This document shows positions 1-12,176 of a DNA stretch of 64,000 nucleotides, piece by piece. Numbering within the stretch: the first letter of the stretch is position 1; each line of letters starts with the position of its first letter. A model generated the notes under the pieces. It searched no databases. It saw nothing but the letters and a program-made list of their open reading frames with translations, and was not told the origin of the DNA. Source of the DNA: Phyllostachys edulis. Taxonomy: Eukaryota > Streptophyta > Magnoliopsida > Poales > Poaceae. The DNA is taken from NCBI GenBank assembly GCA_036346405.1, contig CM070548.1:69287739-69351738 (forward strand), given 5' to 3'. The position numbers and the translations under genes were made by a program.

Positions 1-865
1 TTCTGGCGGATGGTTAGTCCAAAGGAAGTAAAACCTTAGTGAGCATAACTACTTTGGAATGACACATTGTAAAGGCATCGTGATAATCACTTAGTCGCAC
101 ACCTACGGAAGTGTGTCAGACGGACATTATAAGATGATTATCTCTTCTTGGTAAAGTTGTACAACCTCTGCAGAGTGTAAAACTATTCAAATAGTCGTGT
201 CCACGATTATGGATATGCTGAGCAAAGCCACTCAAAGTTAGACTTTGATTTTGTTTTAAAATGATTTTTGCAAATGATTTGAGGATGGATAATCCTTGTG
301 GTAAAATTTGGCGGTTAGCCATGTGATAGGAGGGTATACATCACCATATTTCATATAGAGGTTATCCTACTATAAAACTTGAGAATTTATAAAATGAATT
401 TTAGTTATAGAATAACTGCTTGGAACTTAGTACCAATATTTAAAGAAAACATTGCTTTATGCAAATTCAACCAATAAGCCTTCCTTTGATATATCCTTGC
501 ATGCATTATAATCTGTTATTGGGTGTAACTTGCGAGCACGGAAGTTGTGCTCACCCTTGCTTAATGTAAATAAATTTCAGAGGAAAAGGACTTCGCTACC
601 AGTGTGGATTGCGACGACTAGGCCGCTACCCCAGTCGATTACCTGTGGCAGATCAGCTGGACTCTACTATGTCTTCTTCATTTTCCGCTGTATTTGTTTA
701 ATGTTGGCTTGTAAGCCTTTTTTGTAAATAACTCTATTGATTATTAATAAAGTTATGTGATTTATGGATGTTACCATATCTGTTTACTGTGTGAACTAGC
801 TACTGATCATGAGACTAGTTCAAAAATACACAAAGGATTTAGGGATGTTACTCCCGGGTCCAACA
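1..865 (+). mobile_element. Ty3-gypsy LTR, 3' part
   Basis: This is the last ~865 bases of a long gypsy-type LTR, cut by the window edge. It aligns by eye with the end of the LTR at 39797-43037. Both have a CTGCAGAGTGTAAAACTATT block (168-187 here, about 42311 there), a block around GATCATG-GAC-AGTTC near the end, and a TG...CA-type terminus (here ending CCAACA at 865). No coding sequence is present; small open frames here are chance frames in LTR sequence. The neighbour on the right is a copia fragment on the opposite strand, so this is a fragment rather than an intact element. Confidence 0.7.
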
Positions 866-1063
866 TACGGTCAGTATGCATCCAAGGGCGGTGTTGTTAT
901 CTGTGTCAAACCGCATGGTTTGTTCACTTGTAATTGGATACTATGTATGGATCACCCACCACAGCCCCTAAGACATAAGCCAAAACTTGACCCTTGTCTG
1001 CCATCTACGAAAGTTTTGACCAGAAAACCTCTCAAGTTTCAGAGCATTAGAAGCACCAGTCAT
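866..1063 (-). pseudogene. copia gag N-terminus, truncated
   Basis: The frame starting at the ATG at 1063 reads MTGASNALKLERFSGQNF, then RRWQTRVKFWL, which is the conserved opening of plant copia gag proteins (the 'F-G-NF--W---V--WL' pattern). It then meets an in-frame stop where related proteins carry Leu or Trp codons, and is cut off at 866. Gag forms the cytoplasmic virus-like particle of the retrotransposon; this remnant covers only the first ~65 residues and cannot be functional. Confidence 0.65.
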
Positions 1064-1658
1064 TGCTGAATCACAAAAAGGTCCACAATAAGGTTTCTGG
1101 ATTGTTGGAAAAGTGGACAACTTTTTAGATCCAGATTTGATTATAAGGCAAAGATCACAAATAACTAGTGATGCATAAATCGATACTAACAGCAAGCTAC
1201 TCATTGCGCTTCTAAATATGCACAATAAAAGATTTACAACAGAATAGTTTGGTTGTAAGACCAACTTACAGTCGAGCGTGATGAAGAACAGGAAGCAGTG
1301 CAAACTCTATGCAGTGTAGATCGTAGACGTCGCAGTGTAGCAAGCGGTCGCGCAGATGCATTACCCAGAAACCTTATTGCCTCCCGTGTAGATGAACTCT
1401 GCGACAATGGTTCGGAGATACCACTCACCCTCCTTCCCAGTGCACGCTGAGGAGAAGGGACGACTTGGTTCAAACAGCACAACCCTCCAGCACAAGAGAA
1501 CAGAGAGGAAGAAGAAGAAGAATTGGAATGGAAAATCTCTCTTGGTCCGGACGTCTGCAGATCATTTTAAGAGTCAAGTCAATTACTCTCTAGTAACTGC
1601 TCAATATAGCACACATTAAAACACTAGTAACTGCTAATTCAAAACCAATTAATGGTAA
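866..1658 (-). mobile_element. Ty1-copia 5' fragment (LTR end, leader, gag start)
   Basis: Read on the minus strand this runs from LTR-like sequence (about 1658-1432), through a TGGTATC block near 1424 resembling the copia initiator-tRNA primer site, into a leader with a plausible intron donor (GTAAGT near 1262), then the start of gag. The gag frame is recognisable at 1063-866. The fragment ends where the gypsy LTR at 1-865 begins; the rest of the element is missing. Confidence 0.6.
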
Positions 1659-2600
1659 TGTAACACCCCGGCCCAACACGGAGCCCAGAATGCCACTAAC
1701 TATACTAGCTATCAATTTTAACATCATTTCATAATAAATTACAGCAAACATATCAACGATAAAACCCATCCATGGGTCGCATGAAAACAAGTATAATGAT
1801 ATAACAATCATAGATAATTGATCTCGAGGAAGCATAGCGAGATAACAATTCACGAACAACTCAAAACCAATCGAATAAAGTCTATTGAATGAATATTCAA
1901 CTCCAACCAATCATCTAGGGTTATTCAACACCATCATATTCTAAATATAATTCATTACATTATAATAAAAATTTCTCATGTCCAATGAATCAAATAATTT
2001 GGGTGTAGATTGTGATTACAAGTGCGCTAGCCCTTCCCGAGTGAAACGCCATCACCGATCACCTAAAAACAACAATAGAGCAAGAATGAGTCCAAGACTC
2101 AGCAAATACATAATAAAGCCATAAACAACAGTTTATCAACCATATTCAAGGTTATCATCACCATCTATCTATTTAATGCCATTCAAGTACTCAAACAATC
2201 AAGCCATATTCCATATAGGTAAAGTTGCACATCGTAACAATTTGCTCATATATGCGAATGCACCATCATGCTCATGCTCACATGCATCTCATCAGCTGAT
2301 ACCGGTATAGCGGAGTGTTCACCTGTCGATGACACACTCTATCCTTCACTCCCGTGAAGTCCCCACCGAAGTAGGATTTTATCTAGAGCACTCCGGACTA
2401 GTCATGTATCTTTCTCACCGACCTCACCAGAATAGTTACATGACTTTCTCACCGACCTGGCTCGTGCAACTCCTGTCATGATGAATGTAAATGATGCAAT
2501 ATCTTTAATTATTCATCAACATAATTCATCTCATTAACTCAATATCTCATTCCCATTAACTCAATTTCGTAATCTCATTCACTCAATGTCATCAATATCA
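1659..2600 (-). mobile_element. Ty3-gypsy LTR fragment (minus)
   Basis: On the minus strand this ends in ...GGCCGGGGTGTTACA (terminal CA at 1659), a typical gypsy LTR 3' end. It also contains the 'cttgctgagt' block (around 2105) seen near the 3' end of other gypsy LTRs and the 'ggtcggtgagaaagt' repeats around 2415-2460 typical of the LTR middle. The 5' end is not defined; I place it near 2600, where Sirevirus gag becomes recognisable. It is non-coding. Confidence 0.6.
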
Positions 2601-2639
2601 TGTATAAGAATAAGCTTAACGAAAGCATAACAAATAGCA

Positions 2640-3851
2640 TGATAAGTAATATCAATGACAGTGGCAAACAACCCGTTGAGGAGATTGGGCTAAGTGATGT
2701 TGATTCAGACAGTGACAACGAGGATGATCACAAGAAGGCAAAAGAGGCTGATTTCACAATAATGTGCTTTATGGCAAGTAGTGAAGAAACTAATGACGAT
2801 GATGATCTCTATAGTGACCCTGATGAGGTAAAGCCCTCTTATGCTGATTTATCACGTGCTGTACTGAAATTGACAAATGAGCTTAAAAATACAAAAAGAA
2901 AGCAAAGAAGCATGACCTTGTTGTTGATAGCTTGAATTCTGAAATTGATAGACTTAAGGCTGCTATTCCTGATGATGAATCATGTGAATCTTGCCAAGTT
3001 TTGCATTCTGAATTGAACTTGCTAGATCAATTCATGCTGAATTTGAAGAGTTAAAAATGGCGCATAACTCATGTGATGATAAGTGAAACTTGCTACATTA
3101 AGATTGAAAAAGCTCAAGTCTAGTTCATCTTGTTTAGAGACAAATCTTGTGAATGCTCAAATTAAGACTTGCTCTAATTGTGAATCGCTAGAAGCTAGAT
3201 TAAAGTCATCTCGAGATTCTATATAACAAATGCTTTACCATGAGACATTTTCTTGCACAAATTGTCCTAAACTCTGGCCCGAAATTGATGCTTTGACTAG
3301 ACAATTAAGTGAGTTTCTTTGAAAAAGAAAAAAATGGCTCGGTTTGTTGCTTCTAAGAAAATCGTGAATGGTTTTGTTAAGTGCACAACTTGTCCTGAAT
3401 TGGCTAAACAGAATGAATATTTTAAAGACACTTTGGAGAAGTTTTCTTTTGGCAAGAAAAATCTGAACATGATTCTAGACAGATCAAGAGTGAGTTCTAA
3501 AAAACAAGGTCTAGGTTTTAATTACTTTGTTCATGCAAAGAATCATCCTCCCAAAGTTCTTAAGCCTCTTGAACACGAAAATTTGAAATTGAATCTGAAC
3601 CTAAACATGTTGTGTTCAAATCTGCTTTGGTTTTGCAAAGGATCTTATTACCAAAGTAAGCACTATAAAGAGAAAACTGAAATTTCTTATCAAGAAAAGT
3701 GTCGATGCACTTCTTGTAGTAAAGAAGGTCATTTGTTCAGTTTTGCTTTCAAAAGCAAAGAAAGAAAAGAGATATATTTGAGAAAGAATTTTCATGTTCC
3801 TTTTGTCTTCACTAAACAAAGCTTTTGCACAATTAGTCAAAATGGCTCCTA
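2640..3851 (+). pseudogene. gag: Sirevirus gag (C-terminal part), broken
   Basis: Frames across this stretch encode an acidic Asp/Glu/Ser segment (2680-2830), a Lys/Leu-rich coiled-coil region with repeated Cys-x-x-Cys pairs (for example CTTCP near 3385), and a knuckle-like CTSCSKEGH followed by a segment where the last Cys of CCHC is replaced by Phe (about 3715-3750). Plant Sirevirus gag proteins have this layout. In-frame stops occur near 2934, 3045, 3085 and 3225, and a frameshift lies near 3320. The product would have packaged element RNA in cytoplasmic particles. Confidence 0.65.
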
Positions 3852-3989
3852 ATCAATGGTCGGACCGACAAAGATGTAAAAATGAAATGTTTTTGTTGCT
3901 CCTACTCTTAGTGTGTCACGATGTTGGATTCCTAAATCATGTCTTACTAACCCCAATATCTTGTGAGACCAATACTTGCTTAATGTAGA

Positions 3990-6900
3990 TCTGTAGAGTT
4001 GAGGAAGGGAACATTTGGTGGTTGATTCGAGGATGTTCTAGGCATATATTTGGTGATTCAAAATGGTTCTCCTCCTCACTAAGGCATCCATTGATGAACT
4101 GATTACTTTTGGAGATGCTTCAACTGGAATTGTGATGGCAAAAGTCTTGTCGTGTTAATGACAAGTTCATTCTCAAAGATGTTGCTTTGGTAAGTAAATT
4201 GAAATACAACTTGCTTTCGGTTTCACAATTGATAGAAGAAAATCTTTAGGTAAGCTTTAGGAAACATGCTTGCAGGGTTTTAGATGCCTCTGGAGATCTT
4301 GTCTTTAATATCACTTTCGATTAGGGAGAGTTTTTTAAAGCTGATTTTAATCATTCCTTCTCACCTAATGTTAGATGTTTGGTAACCACGAATTTAGAGA
4401 TCTTTTCTTTTGGCATCGTAGACTAGGACATATTGGTTTTGATCATCTTATTGAATTAGTGGGCCGATCTCATTAAGAAATGCCAAATTGAAAAGTGAGA
4501 AAGATTTGGTTTGTTCTCCTGTCGACATGGTAAGTTGGTTGCGACTCCACATTTTCTATTTACGTAATCATCACAGATGGCCTGGATAATTGTTGCATAT
4601 GGACACTGTAGGTCCCTCAAGAGTTCAATCTGTTGGTGGTAAGTGGTATATTCTTGTGATTGTTGATGATTACTCTAGGTACTCTTGGGTGTATTTTATG
4701 GTGTCTAAGGATGAAGCTTTTGGTTATTTCAAGGATTTATTTCTCAGATTGAATAATGAATTAAATGGTGCTGTGAAAGTAATAAGAAGTGATAATGGTA
4801 CTGAGTTTAAGAATTCCTTATTTGCTTCCTTTTGCTCTGAACAAGGTTTGGAACATCAATTTTCCTCTCCACATGTTCCTCAATAGAATGGTGTAGTTGA
4901 GAGGAAAAATAGAACCTTGGTTGAGATGGCAAGAACCATGCTTGATGAACATGCCACTCCTAGGAAGTATTAGGCAGAGGCTATTTCAACTGCTTGTCAT
5001 GTTTCTAATAGAGTGTTTTTGAGAGCTTCTTTGCACAAGACTTCTTATGAGCTGAGATTTGGCAAAAGGCCCAGTGTCTCTCACTTCAGAGTTTTTGGTT
5101 GCAAATGTTTTATTCTTAAACATGGTAATCTGGATAAATTTGAAGCTAGATCAACTGATGGCATATTTCTTGGATATCCTCTTCACTCTCGTGGCTATCG
5201 AGTGCTTAATCTTGAAACTAACAAAATTGTTGAAACTTGTGAAGTTACTTTTGATGAGGTCAGTACTTATTCTAGAACTGACATTTCAGGTACACAAGTT
5301 CAGGGGGAGTCTGAAAGCATATTCCTTAATGAAGAAGATGATCTTGATTTTGGTAATGACTTTTCTCCCATGCCATCAACTACTGAAGATCAAGCTCCTA
5401 CTACTGCTGTTCCGCCACCACAAGTGGATGTTCAAAATATTGAAGACAGTTTAGAACCTTCTGCACCTTTGAGGATTCCGCGATTTCATCCTCCAGAACT
5501 GATGATTGGTGATATTCATGAAAGGGTAACACGTTCTAAGTTTACTTCTCCTGATTCTCATGCTCATTCTGCTTTTGTTGCCTCTTTTGAGCCTAATGAT
5601 GTAAGTTCTGATGAGTCTTGAATCAATGCCATGCATGAAGAATTAGAAAACTTTGAGCGTAATAAAGTCTGGACCTTAGTTGAACCTCCTTATGGACATA
5701 ATGTAATTGGAACTACATGGGTTTTCAAAAATAAACAAAGTGAGGATGGTGTTGTTGTGAGAAATAAGGCTAGACTTGTTGCTCAAGGATTTTCTCAGGT
5801 GGAGGGTCTTGATTTTGGTGAAACTTTTGCCCTGTGAGTGGACTTGAAGCAATTAGAATTCTTTTAGCTTTTCTTTGCATCTAAAGGATTCAAATTGTTT
5901 CAAATGGATATTAAAAGTGCTTTTCTAAATGGCTACATTGAGGAAGAAGTTTATGTTAAGCAACCACCTGGTTTTGAAAATCCCAAGTTTCCTAATCATG
6001 TCTACAAACTCTCAAAAGCTTTGTATGGTTTGAAGCAAGCTCCTCGAGCTTGGTATGAGAGGCTTAAGCTATTTTTGCTAAAAAATGATTTTCAAATGGG
6101 CAAGATAGACAAAACTCTTTTCACTTTTAAACATGGCAATGATCTATTACTTGTTCAGATTTATGTGGATGATATCATCTTTGGGGGGCTCCTCTCATGC
6201 TTTGGTTTTTAAGTTTTCAGATTCTATGAGCAGGGAGTTTGAGATGAGTATGATGGGGGAGTTAACTTACTTCTTAGGGCTGCAAGTAAAACAGACCAAG
6301 TAAGGAAATTTCGTTCATCAAACCAAATATACTAAAGACTTGCTTAGGCGTTTTGACATGGCAACTAGCAAACCCATCTCTACACCAATGGGGTCTACAA
6401 CTGTTCTTGACCCGGATGAAGAAGGTGAGGTAGTGGATCAAAAGAATCTGAGTATGATTGGTTCTCTACTCTACTTAATCGCTTCAAGGCGGATATACAC
6501 TTTCTTTGTATGCTTATGTGCTCGATTTCAAGCATCACCTCGTGCATCTCATCGACAGGCTGTGAAAAGAATTCTCAGGTATCTCCAATCAACCTTAGAA
6601 TTTGGTCTTTTCTATTCATCTTCATCCTGTCTTACGTTGCGTGCATACTCGGATAGTGATTTTGCAGGGTGTAGGATTGATATAAAAAGCACATTTGGCA
6701 CCTGTCACTTTTTAGGCACATCACTAGTGTCTTGGTCTTCACGAAAACAATCCTCTGTTGCTCAATCAACTGCTGAAGCTGAGTACGTTGCTGCTGCTGC
6801 TAGCTGCTCTCAAGTCCTTTGGATTTCTTCTACTCTTAGATACTTTGGTTTAGAATTGGGTACTGTTCCACTTTATTGTGACAACACTAGTGCTATTCAC

Positions 6901-7113
6901 ATTGCTAAAAATCCAGTGCAACATTCTAGAACCAAACACATTGATATCAGATTTCACTTTCTCAGAGATCATGTGGAAAAAGGTGATATTGTTCTCCACT
7001 TTGTTGAGACTAATTTCTAATTTGCTGATATTTTCACTAAGCCACTTGATACTTCTCGTTTTGTTCGTTTGCGTAGTGAATTGGGTGTTGTTCATCCTAT
7101 GGGCTTATTTTGA
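3990..7113 (+). pseudogene. pol: Sirevirus pol (PR-IN-RT-RNH), broken
   Basis: Protease remnants (VVDS, then GCSRH in a shifted frame) lie near 4020. The integrase zinc region (FFWHRRLGHIGF) is near 4408-4445. The catalytic core is at 4590-5000, with DDYSRYSW, RSDNGTEFKN and VERKNRT; a stop replaces Gln before NGVVERKN. The GKRPSVSHFRVFGCKCF block follows at 5056. Reverse transcriptase is at 5631-6200 (KARLVAQGFSQ, FQMDIKSAFLNG, YGLKQAPRAWYERL, then IYVDDIIFG with the YVDD pair intact). RNase H is at 6430-7020 with YSDSDFAGC, STAEAEYVA and NPVQHSRTKHIDIRFHF. At least six stops or frameshifts make it non-coding today. Confidence 0.85.
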
Positions 7114-8161
7114 GGGGAAGTTGTGTGAAATTTCAGAAGTTTTTGTTTTTTAAGTCAAGCCTTTGATTTCAAAAGAGTAATTGAGCTATCTTTATCATAT
7201 TTATTCATGTGCTATGTAGCCTTGATCTGGACTGGTCTAATAAACTTGCTACATAAATAACTAAAGCATGACATGGCTGAAATCTTTGACTAGTTTGATT
7301 ATTGGAATCACTTTGTGTTGTTTGTTGAAAAGGATAAGCTGATTTGTGAGTCCTTTTTTTAAGTCTTGGATTTGAAGCTAAAAGGTCCTCCTTTTCAGTC
7401 CTATGTTGCTCACTCAATTTGGCATGTTTTAAAAGATAAAAGGGTTGAGAAAACGAATATGAAAAGAAGTATGCTTCAAGCATGTCATGCATAGCTGTGT
7501 ATCAAACAAAAAAAAAGGGTACATAATAGTGCTCAAAGGACAAGAAGTATGCTTCAAGCATGCCATACCCAGCTATATGTTTTTGAAATAAAAAAAATGC
7601 ACAAAAAGTGCCTTAATCAAAAGAAGTATGCTTCAAGCATGCCACCCTGGAAAAGAAGTATGCTTTAAGCATGCCACATGCAAATAAAAATTGAAAGTGA
7701 AGCGAAAGGATGTTATATGAGACTGTGGCTCATCCAGATTTAAAGTTTGTCTCACTGTTTGGCTTTTCACTTTTTGGTGACTTCTAATTGTGATATGCCT
7801 GTCATGCATCTAAATTATCTCATCACCTTGAAATACTTGTCTGGACATTGCTATATGGTATATGCATTGATATGATCTTGTTAGCTCTACTCAACCAATT
7901 TGGTTTGGCTAATTCAGTACATTAACTTGCAAAAAGCTTCTGGACTTTTATCTTTCATGCTCTTTTCTCTTTCTGCTCTTGATGATCACATTGCCAAAGG
8001 GGGAGAAAAATGGGACAAATTTTGTTTTTCTAGTCTGAAGAGGAAGTCTTTCAGCTGCAGTTCACTTTGCTTGGCAGTTTTGACTCTTTGACACTTTCTA
8101 TCACCTCTCATTCTTTTCTTGATATTGAAAGTGTTGTCAATGTATTCATCAAGAGGGAGAT
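7018..8161 (+). repeat. Sirevirus 3' non-coding region with palindromic repeats and PPT
   Basis: Between the end of RNase H and the 3' LTR lies ~1.1 kb without a credible gene. It holds four copies of an AAGAAGTATGCTTCAAGCAT unit. The 13-bp palindromes ATGCTT-C/T-AAGCAT lie at 7471-7483, 7549-7561, 7628-7640 and 7660-7672. A purine tract CCAAAGGGGGAGAAAAA sits at 7994-8010, and a second, AAGAGGGAGAT (8151-8161), immediately precedes the LTR and is the likely plus-strand primer. Conserved palindromes and multiple purine tracts in this place are known for Sireviruses. Confidence 0.7.
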
Positions 8162-10057
8162 TGTAAGACCAAGAGGTCTTTGGTCATGATATTTGATGAT
8201 GAACACATTGACAATAAGCTAGACTTAGTCTCAGTACTTAAAGATGAATACATTGTCTCTGGAACTTGTTTGTGCTCTTCAACTGACTTGCATTTGAGTT
8301 CTGTCAGTTTCTGTCGAAAATCTATTCTTGTTAGGTTTATCGGTAGTACCGGCTTTGTACATGCGGAACTACCGAAGTGCGGTATGACCGCGGGTGTCTG
8401 CGATAGTACCTCGGTCTTGTTTTGAGCGTGTTTTAGCTCGATTCATTAGATCGATCTGGGCGTCCACGTGGCAAAAGGGCTTTGTTCTAAAGTTTTTGAG
8501 CTTTTTAGCGTTGCGATAATACGGCGTTGTTTTCACGGAACTACCGCTTTGCGGTAGTACATGAGTAGTTCTGGTAGTACTGCAAGTCTTTTTCTCTAAT
8601 GCGTTTTGCTTGATTTGTTAGATCTTGATCTAACGGCTGATATTGAGATGAACGTTCGGACCGTCTGAACTCCTCAAGGAATGTGAGCCTTTGATCTGAA
8701 ATCGGCGGTTTGTTATTGATGTAGCGTTCGGACCGTCAGAGATGAAAGCATTGTGAGTTTGTTGATTTGAGATCGGCGAATGAAATCATCTCGGACTTAC
8801 TCTGATGTTTTCTAGATCGGCAATTTGTGAAGCCGCGGTCCGATCGGCCAACACATCTGGGCCGTTCGTGCTTCTTTGAGGTTTGTAAATTGTTTTGCCA
8901 AACATTCGTACTCGGGATGAGCAGCGGTAATCTGCGTTTGTCGGTAATCTGTGGGTTTGCCGACGGTAGTACCGTGCTTGTTCTTCAAGAGAGGCGGATT
9001 CGGCAGTCTTTAAAGTCAAAATCGGTAATCATAGCTCGTAAAAGCAGTGCGACCGCGGGACGATAATACTGCGGATTTGAGCGGCGGTAGTACCGCTAAA
9101 ATATGACCGCAATGTTGCGGTATGGAAATTCGAGAGCATGTTTTGGAAGATCTTGAGATTTCCAAATGGCGGTAGTTCCGATGCTTTCTTGTGATGCGAC
9201 CGCGTGTCTGTATAATCTGGACGTATAATGGCGGTAGTTCGATTATGCTCACAGGAAGTTGTCGTTTTGGGGATTTGGTGAGGATATGTTAAATTCATGA
9301 GCTATATCTTGTTGCATGATGCATGATAGTGTTTATGGGTGTGAGTGAGCTAATGGATGGTCAAGTTGGAGAACTTGTGCCAAGAATTGGTTTCCTTGAT
9401 CTGTGCATGTGCGGGTTAGGTGTTGAGGACGAATCACGGTCGGTGAAGGGATTGACTCGGACTAGGATGGGGAATCTGAGGTCTTGGAAGTCGTGGATGT
9501 CAAGAGGTGGTTTGGATCGCGCTGGAGCACGTGGAGATCAAGGGGTGCACGCTGGAAGCTACGGGATGGAGTCCTAGAGGCTTACGGCGTGGAGTTTTGG
9601 AAAGACAGAATTGGAAGGAGTTCCAAATCTGATTGTTTTGAGATAGAGTCCGTATTGGTGTCGTGTTGGACATGGATAGGACTCTAGGCTATAAGAAGAG
9701 GTAGAGGGTGCGCCTTGTGTACGGGTTTTTAGACGTGAGTTTTAGATGTTTTTGAGATCATAGCTTCTTCTTTGTTCTTTGTGATTTAGATGTCCTTGAA
9801 TTGGGGCTTTGAGGGTGCTTCTTGAGCACTTTGTAGACACAAATCAAGTTTTGATATATAAAGTCCAGATTCGTTCTACTTTGATTCTTGATTTGGTGTT
9901 CTTCACATGTCTTGTTGAGGTGGTCTCGGTTGTGAAGCTCTTCAAGTGTCAACAGAGAAGTTCTTTGAAATTCTTGCACACAAGAAGTTGGAATTAGGGG
10001 GTCAATTCGCTGCAATCATTCAACCCCCCCCCTTCTGATTGCCATTACAATCCTACA
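8162..10057 (+). mobile_element. Sirevirus 3' LTR
   Basis: It starts TGTAAGACC directly after the purine tract and ends ...CCATTACAATCCTACA. The U5 end carries a C9 run near 10024, as Sirevirus LTRs usually do. The middle (8341-9240) is dense in CGGTAGTACCG palindromes. A likely TATA-type box with the start of R lies near 9690 (GGCTATAAGAAGAGG). Length is 1,896 bp. No gene is inside; open frames here are LTR sequence. Confidence 0.8.
8341..9240. promoter_or_regulatory. palindromic CGGTAGTACCG cluster in LTR
   Basis: Perfect palindromes occur at 8341-8351 and 8964-8974 (CGGTAGTACCG) and 9084-9096 (GCGGTAGTACCGC). Degenerate copies occur near 8537-8560, 9100-9125, 9169-9180 and 9229-9240. Lying upstream of the probable TATA box near 9690, they look like a clustered binding site for a dimeric factor. 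That role is inferred from position and symmetry only. Confidence 0.45.
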
Positions 10058-12105
10058 TCTTCTTTGCATATGCTTCCTGACAACGCGAGATACCACTTGG
10101 TGTTTGATGTACTTCAATGCCAAGATAATAACTCAATAAGCCGAGGTTGCTCATCTTGAAAAGCTTTTTCATTTGTTGCTTGAATTTCACAAACTCCTCT
10201 AATCACCAAATCATCCACATATACGCCAACAAGAAGACAACTTTTATCAATTCATTTCATATACACGGCATGTTCAAGCGGGCTTCTCTCAAATCCAAGA
10301 GACATCAAGGTGTTGTCCAACTTGGAATTCCAAGCTCTAGGGCCTTGTCGTAAACCATACAAAACTTTGTGTAGTTTTAGTAGCTTGTATTCACTCCCTT
10401 TTTTAATGAAACCATGAGGTTGACTTACATATACTTCTTCTTCTAGTTCCCCATTAAGAAATGTTGACTTGACGTCCATATGATGCAGTCGCCATCCTTC
10501 TTGAGCAGCTAGAGCGATAAGTAATCTTACAGTCTCCATCCTAGCAACCGGAGCAAACACTTCTTCAAAATCAATGCCTTGTTTCTGCACATATCCCTTT
10601 GTGACTAAGTGTGCTTTATGTTTTACCATTGTCCCTTCTAAGTTCTTCTTTACTTTATAAACCCACTTGAGCCCAATTGCACGCTATCTAGCAGGAAGGT
10701 CTACTAGACTCCAAGTATCATTGTCGCCAATCGACTCCATCTCTTCCTACATTGCACAGCTCCAGCTCTTCTCTTTTTCAGCATCCTAAAAAGTGGCGGG
10801 CTCTTCTGCATCAAGCAAACAGAAACCAGAAAATTCGAACTGATCCGGTTCAGTTGCATCAAAGATATCATGCAAAGTGCACATCCGTTCTAGTGCTCCC
10901 CAGGTAGATGCTGAACTAGAACCGGCCGCCGAAGTTATCACTGGTGTGGCATGTATCTCTCCAGATGCTGAGGCAAGTGATACCTAGAAGGCTTCTCCTC
11001 CTCCTTGTATTGTTGGCACTGGAGTAGAAGGATCTTGCTGCTCTTCTGGTTCATGGACGTCCTCATCGAGATCTACTGCAGCAACTTGATCGTAGTCCAC
11101 GGTAAATACACCTTCAGAGATGTTCTTATTTACCTGAGGCTCGATACTCCAGTCCCATGCCTTTTCTTCTACAAACACTGCATCCTACGTCACAGTTACT
11201 TTCTTAGTGGTGGGGTTATAAGTGAAGTAAGCCTTTGAGCCACTCTCATACCCAATGAACACCATAGGAGTACTACGATCATCGAGCTTGCCAACATGAC
11301 CGCCAACCTTCTTTACATGTGCTACACACCCGAAAGTCCGCGGATGATGCACTGTCGGCTTGTGTTTGCACCAAGCTTCATATGGCGTCATGCCAACCAC
11401 ACTCTTAGTTGGCGAGCGATTCAGAATATATATTGCAGTCATTACGGCTACTCCCCAAAATACACAGGGCATGTTCATGCTCTTCATCATACTTCATGCC
11501 ATAGCGACCACTATCCGATTCCTTCGCTCGACTACTCAGTTTTGCTGAGGAGAGTATGGAGCAGTCAAGTACCTTCTGATGCCCTTCTCCTCACAATAGG
11601 TGGTGAATTCGTTCGATGTGAATTCACCACTCCCCGATCCGTGCGGAATGCTTTTATCTTCATATCCGCTTCAACCTCGGCTGCTACTTTGATCTTTTTG
11701 AAAGCTTGAAATTCTCCATCCTTTGATCTCAATAGCACAATCCACATATATCTACTATAGGCATCAACTAATAGTAGAAAGTACATGTTGCCTGCCGGGG
11801 TTAGGGGAGAAATCGGCCCACACAAGTCTCCATGTACAAGCTCCAGTACCTTGGTTGCCCTATACCTTGCCTCTTGCGAGAACGGTGCACAGTGTTGCTT
11901 TCCAACGAGGCAACCATCACATATTTGTTCTTTGTGATTCAGTGGTGGTAGTCCTTCAACTAGGCCTTCCCCACCTAATTTTCGCAAAGCTTGAAAATTC
12001 AGGTGACCATAGCATGTGTGCCACCTCCATGCATCGTCGTTGAAACGAGCCATCATACACACCGGCTGCACGAGTTCAAGGTTGAGCACGTAGAGTCTAT
12101 TCCTT
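10058..12105 (-). pseudogene. pol: copia pol: integrase and reverse transcriptase, broken
   Basis: Minus strand. The integrase zinc region (WHTCYGHLNFQALRKL, then CDGCLVGKQ) is at about 12010-11920. The core follows with HGDLCGPISP, LLVDAYSRYMW and FRTDRG, where the frame shifts at about 11600. The C-terminal KSVVGMTPYEAWC block is at about 11400-11360. The RT has KGYVQKQGIDFEEVFAPVAR (10597-10538), MDVKSTFLNGE and YGLRQGPRAWNSKL, then a YVDDLVI-type motif in a shifted frame near 10215. The sequence ends inside RT at the Sirevirus LTR. Frames change near 11560, 11180 and 10250. Confidence 0.8.
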
Positions 12106-12176
12106 GCGCTCTTGACTCAAACAAGTAGTTGTCCTTGGCGATCAAAGACTTTCAGTTGCCCATCGTTGAGTACAAC

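Larger units (their letters stand above)
2600..10057 (+). mobile_element. Sirevirus-like Ty1-copia element, 5'-truncated
   Basis: The order gag, protease, integrase, reverse transcriptase, RNase H is the Ty1-copia order. A long coiled-coil gag, a ~1-kb non-coding 3' region with palindromic repeats and purine tracts (CCAAAGGGGGAGA at 7994-8006), and a long LTR ending in a C-rich stretch plus CCTACA are Sirevirus (Maximus/SIRE1) hallmarks. The 5' LTR, primer site and gag start are missing. The 3' LTR is complete (8162-10057). All frames are broken by stops and frameshifts. It abuts minus-strand copia pol at 10058, so it probably inserted into that element and its left part was later lost. Confidence 0.85.

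Noticed and set aside
7464..7680. Regularly repeated 26-30 bp units resembling a CRISPR array
   Set aside because: Spacing is uneven (78, 79, 32), the units lie in a Sirevirus 3' non-coding region, and the context is a plant genome.
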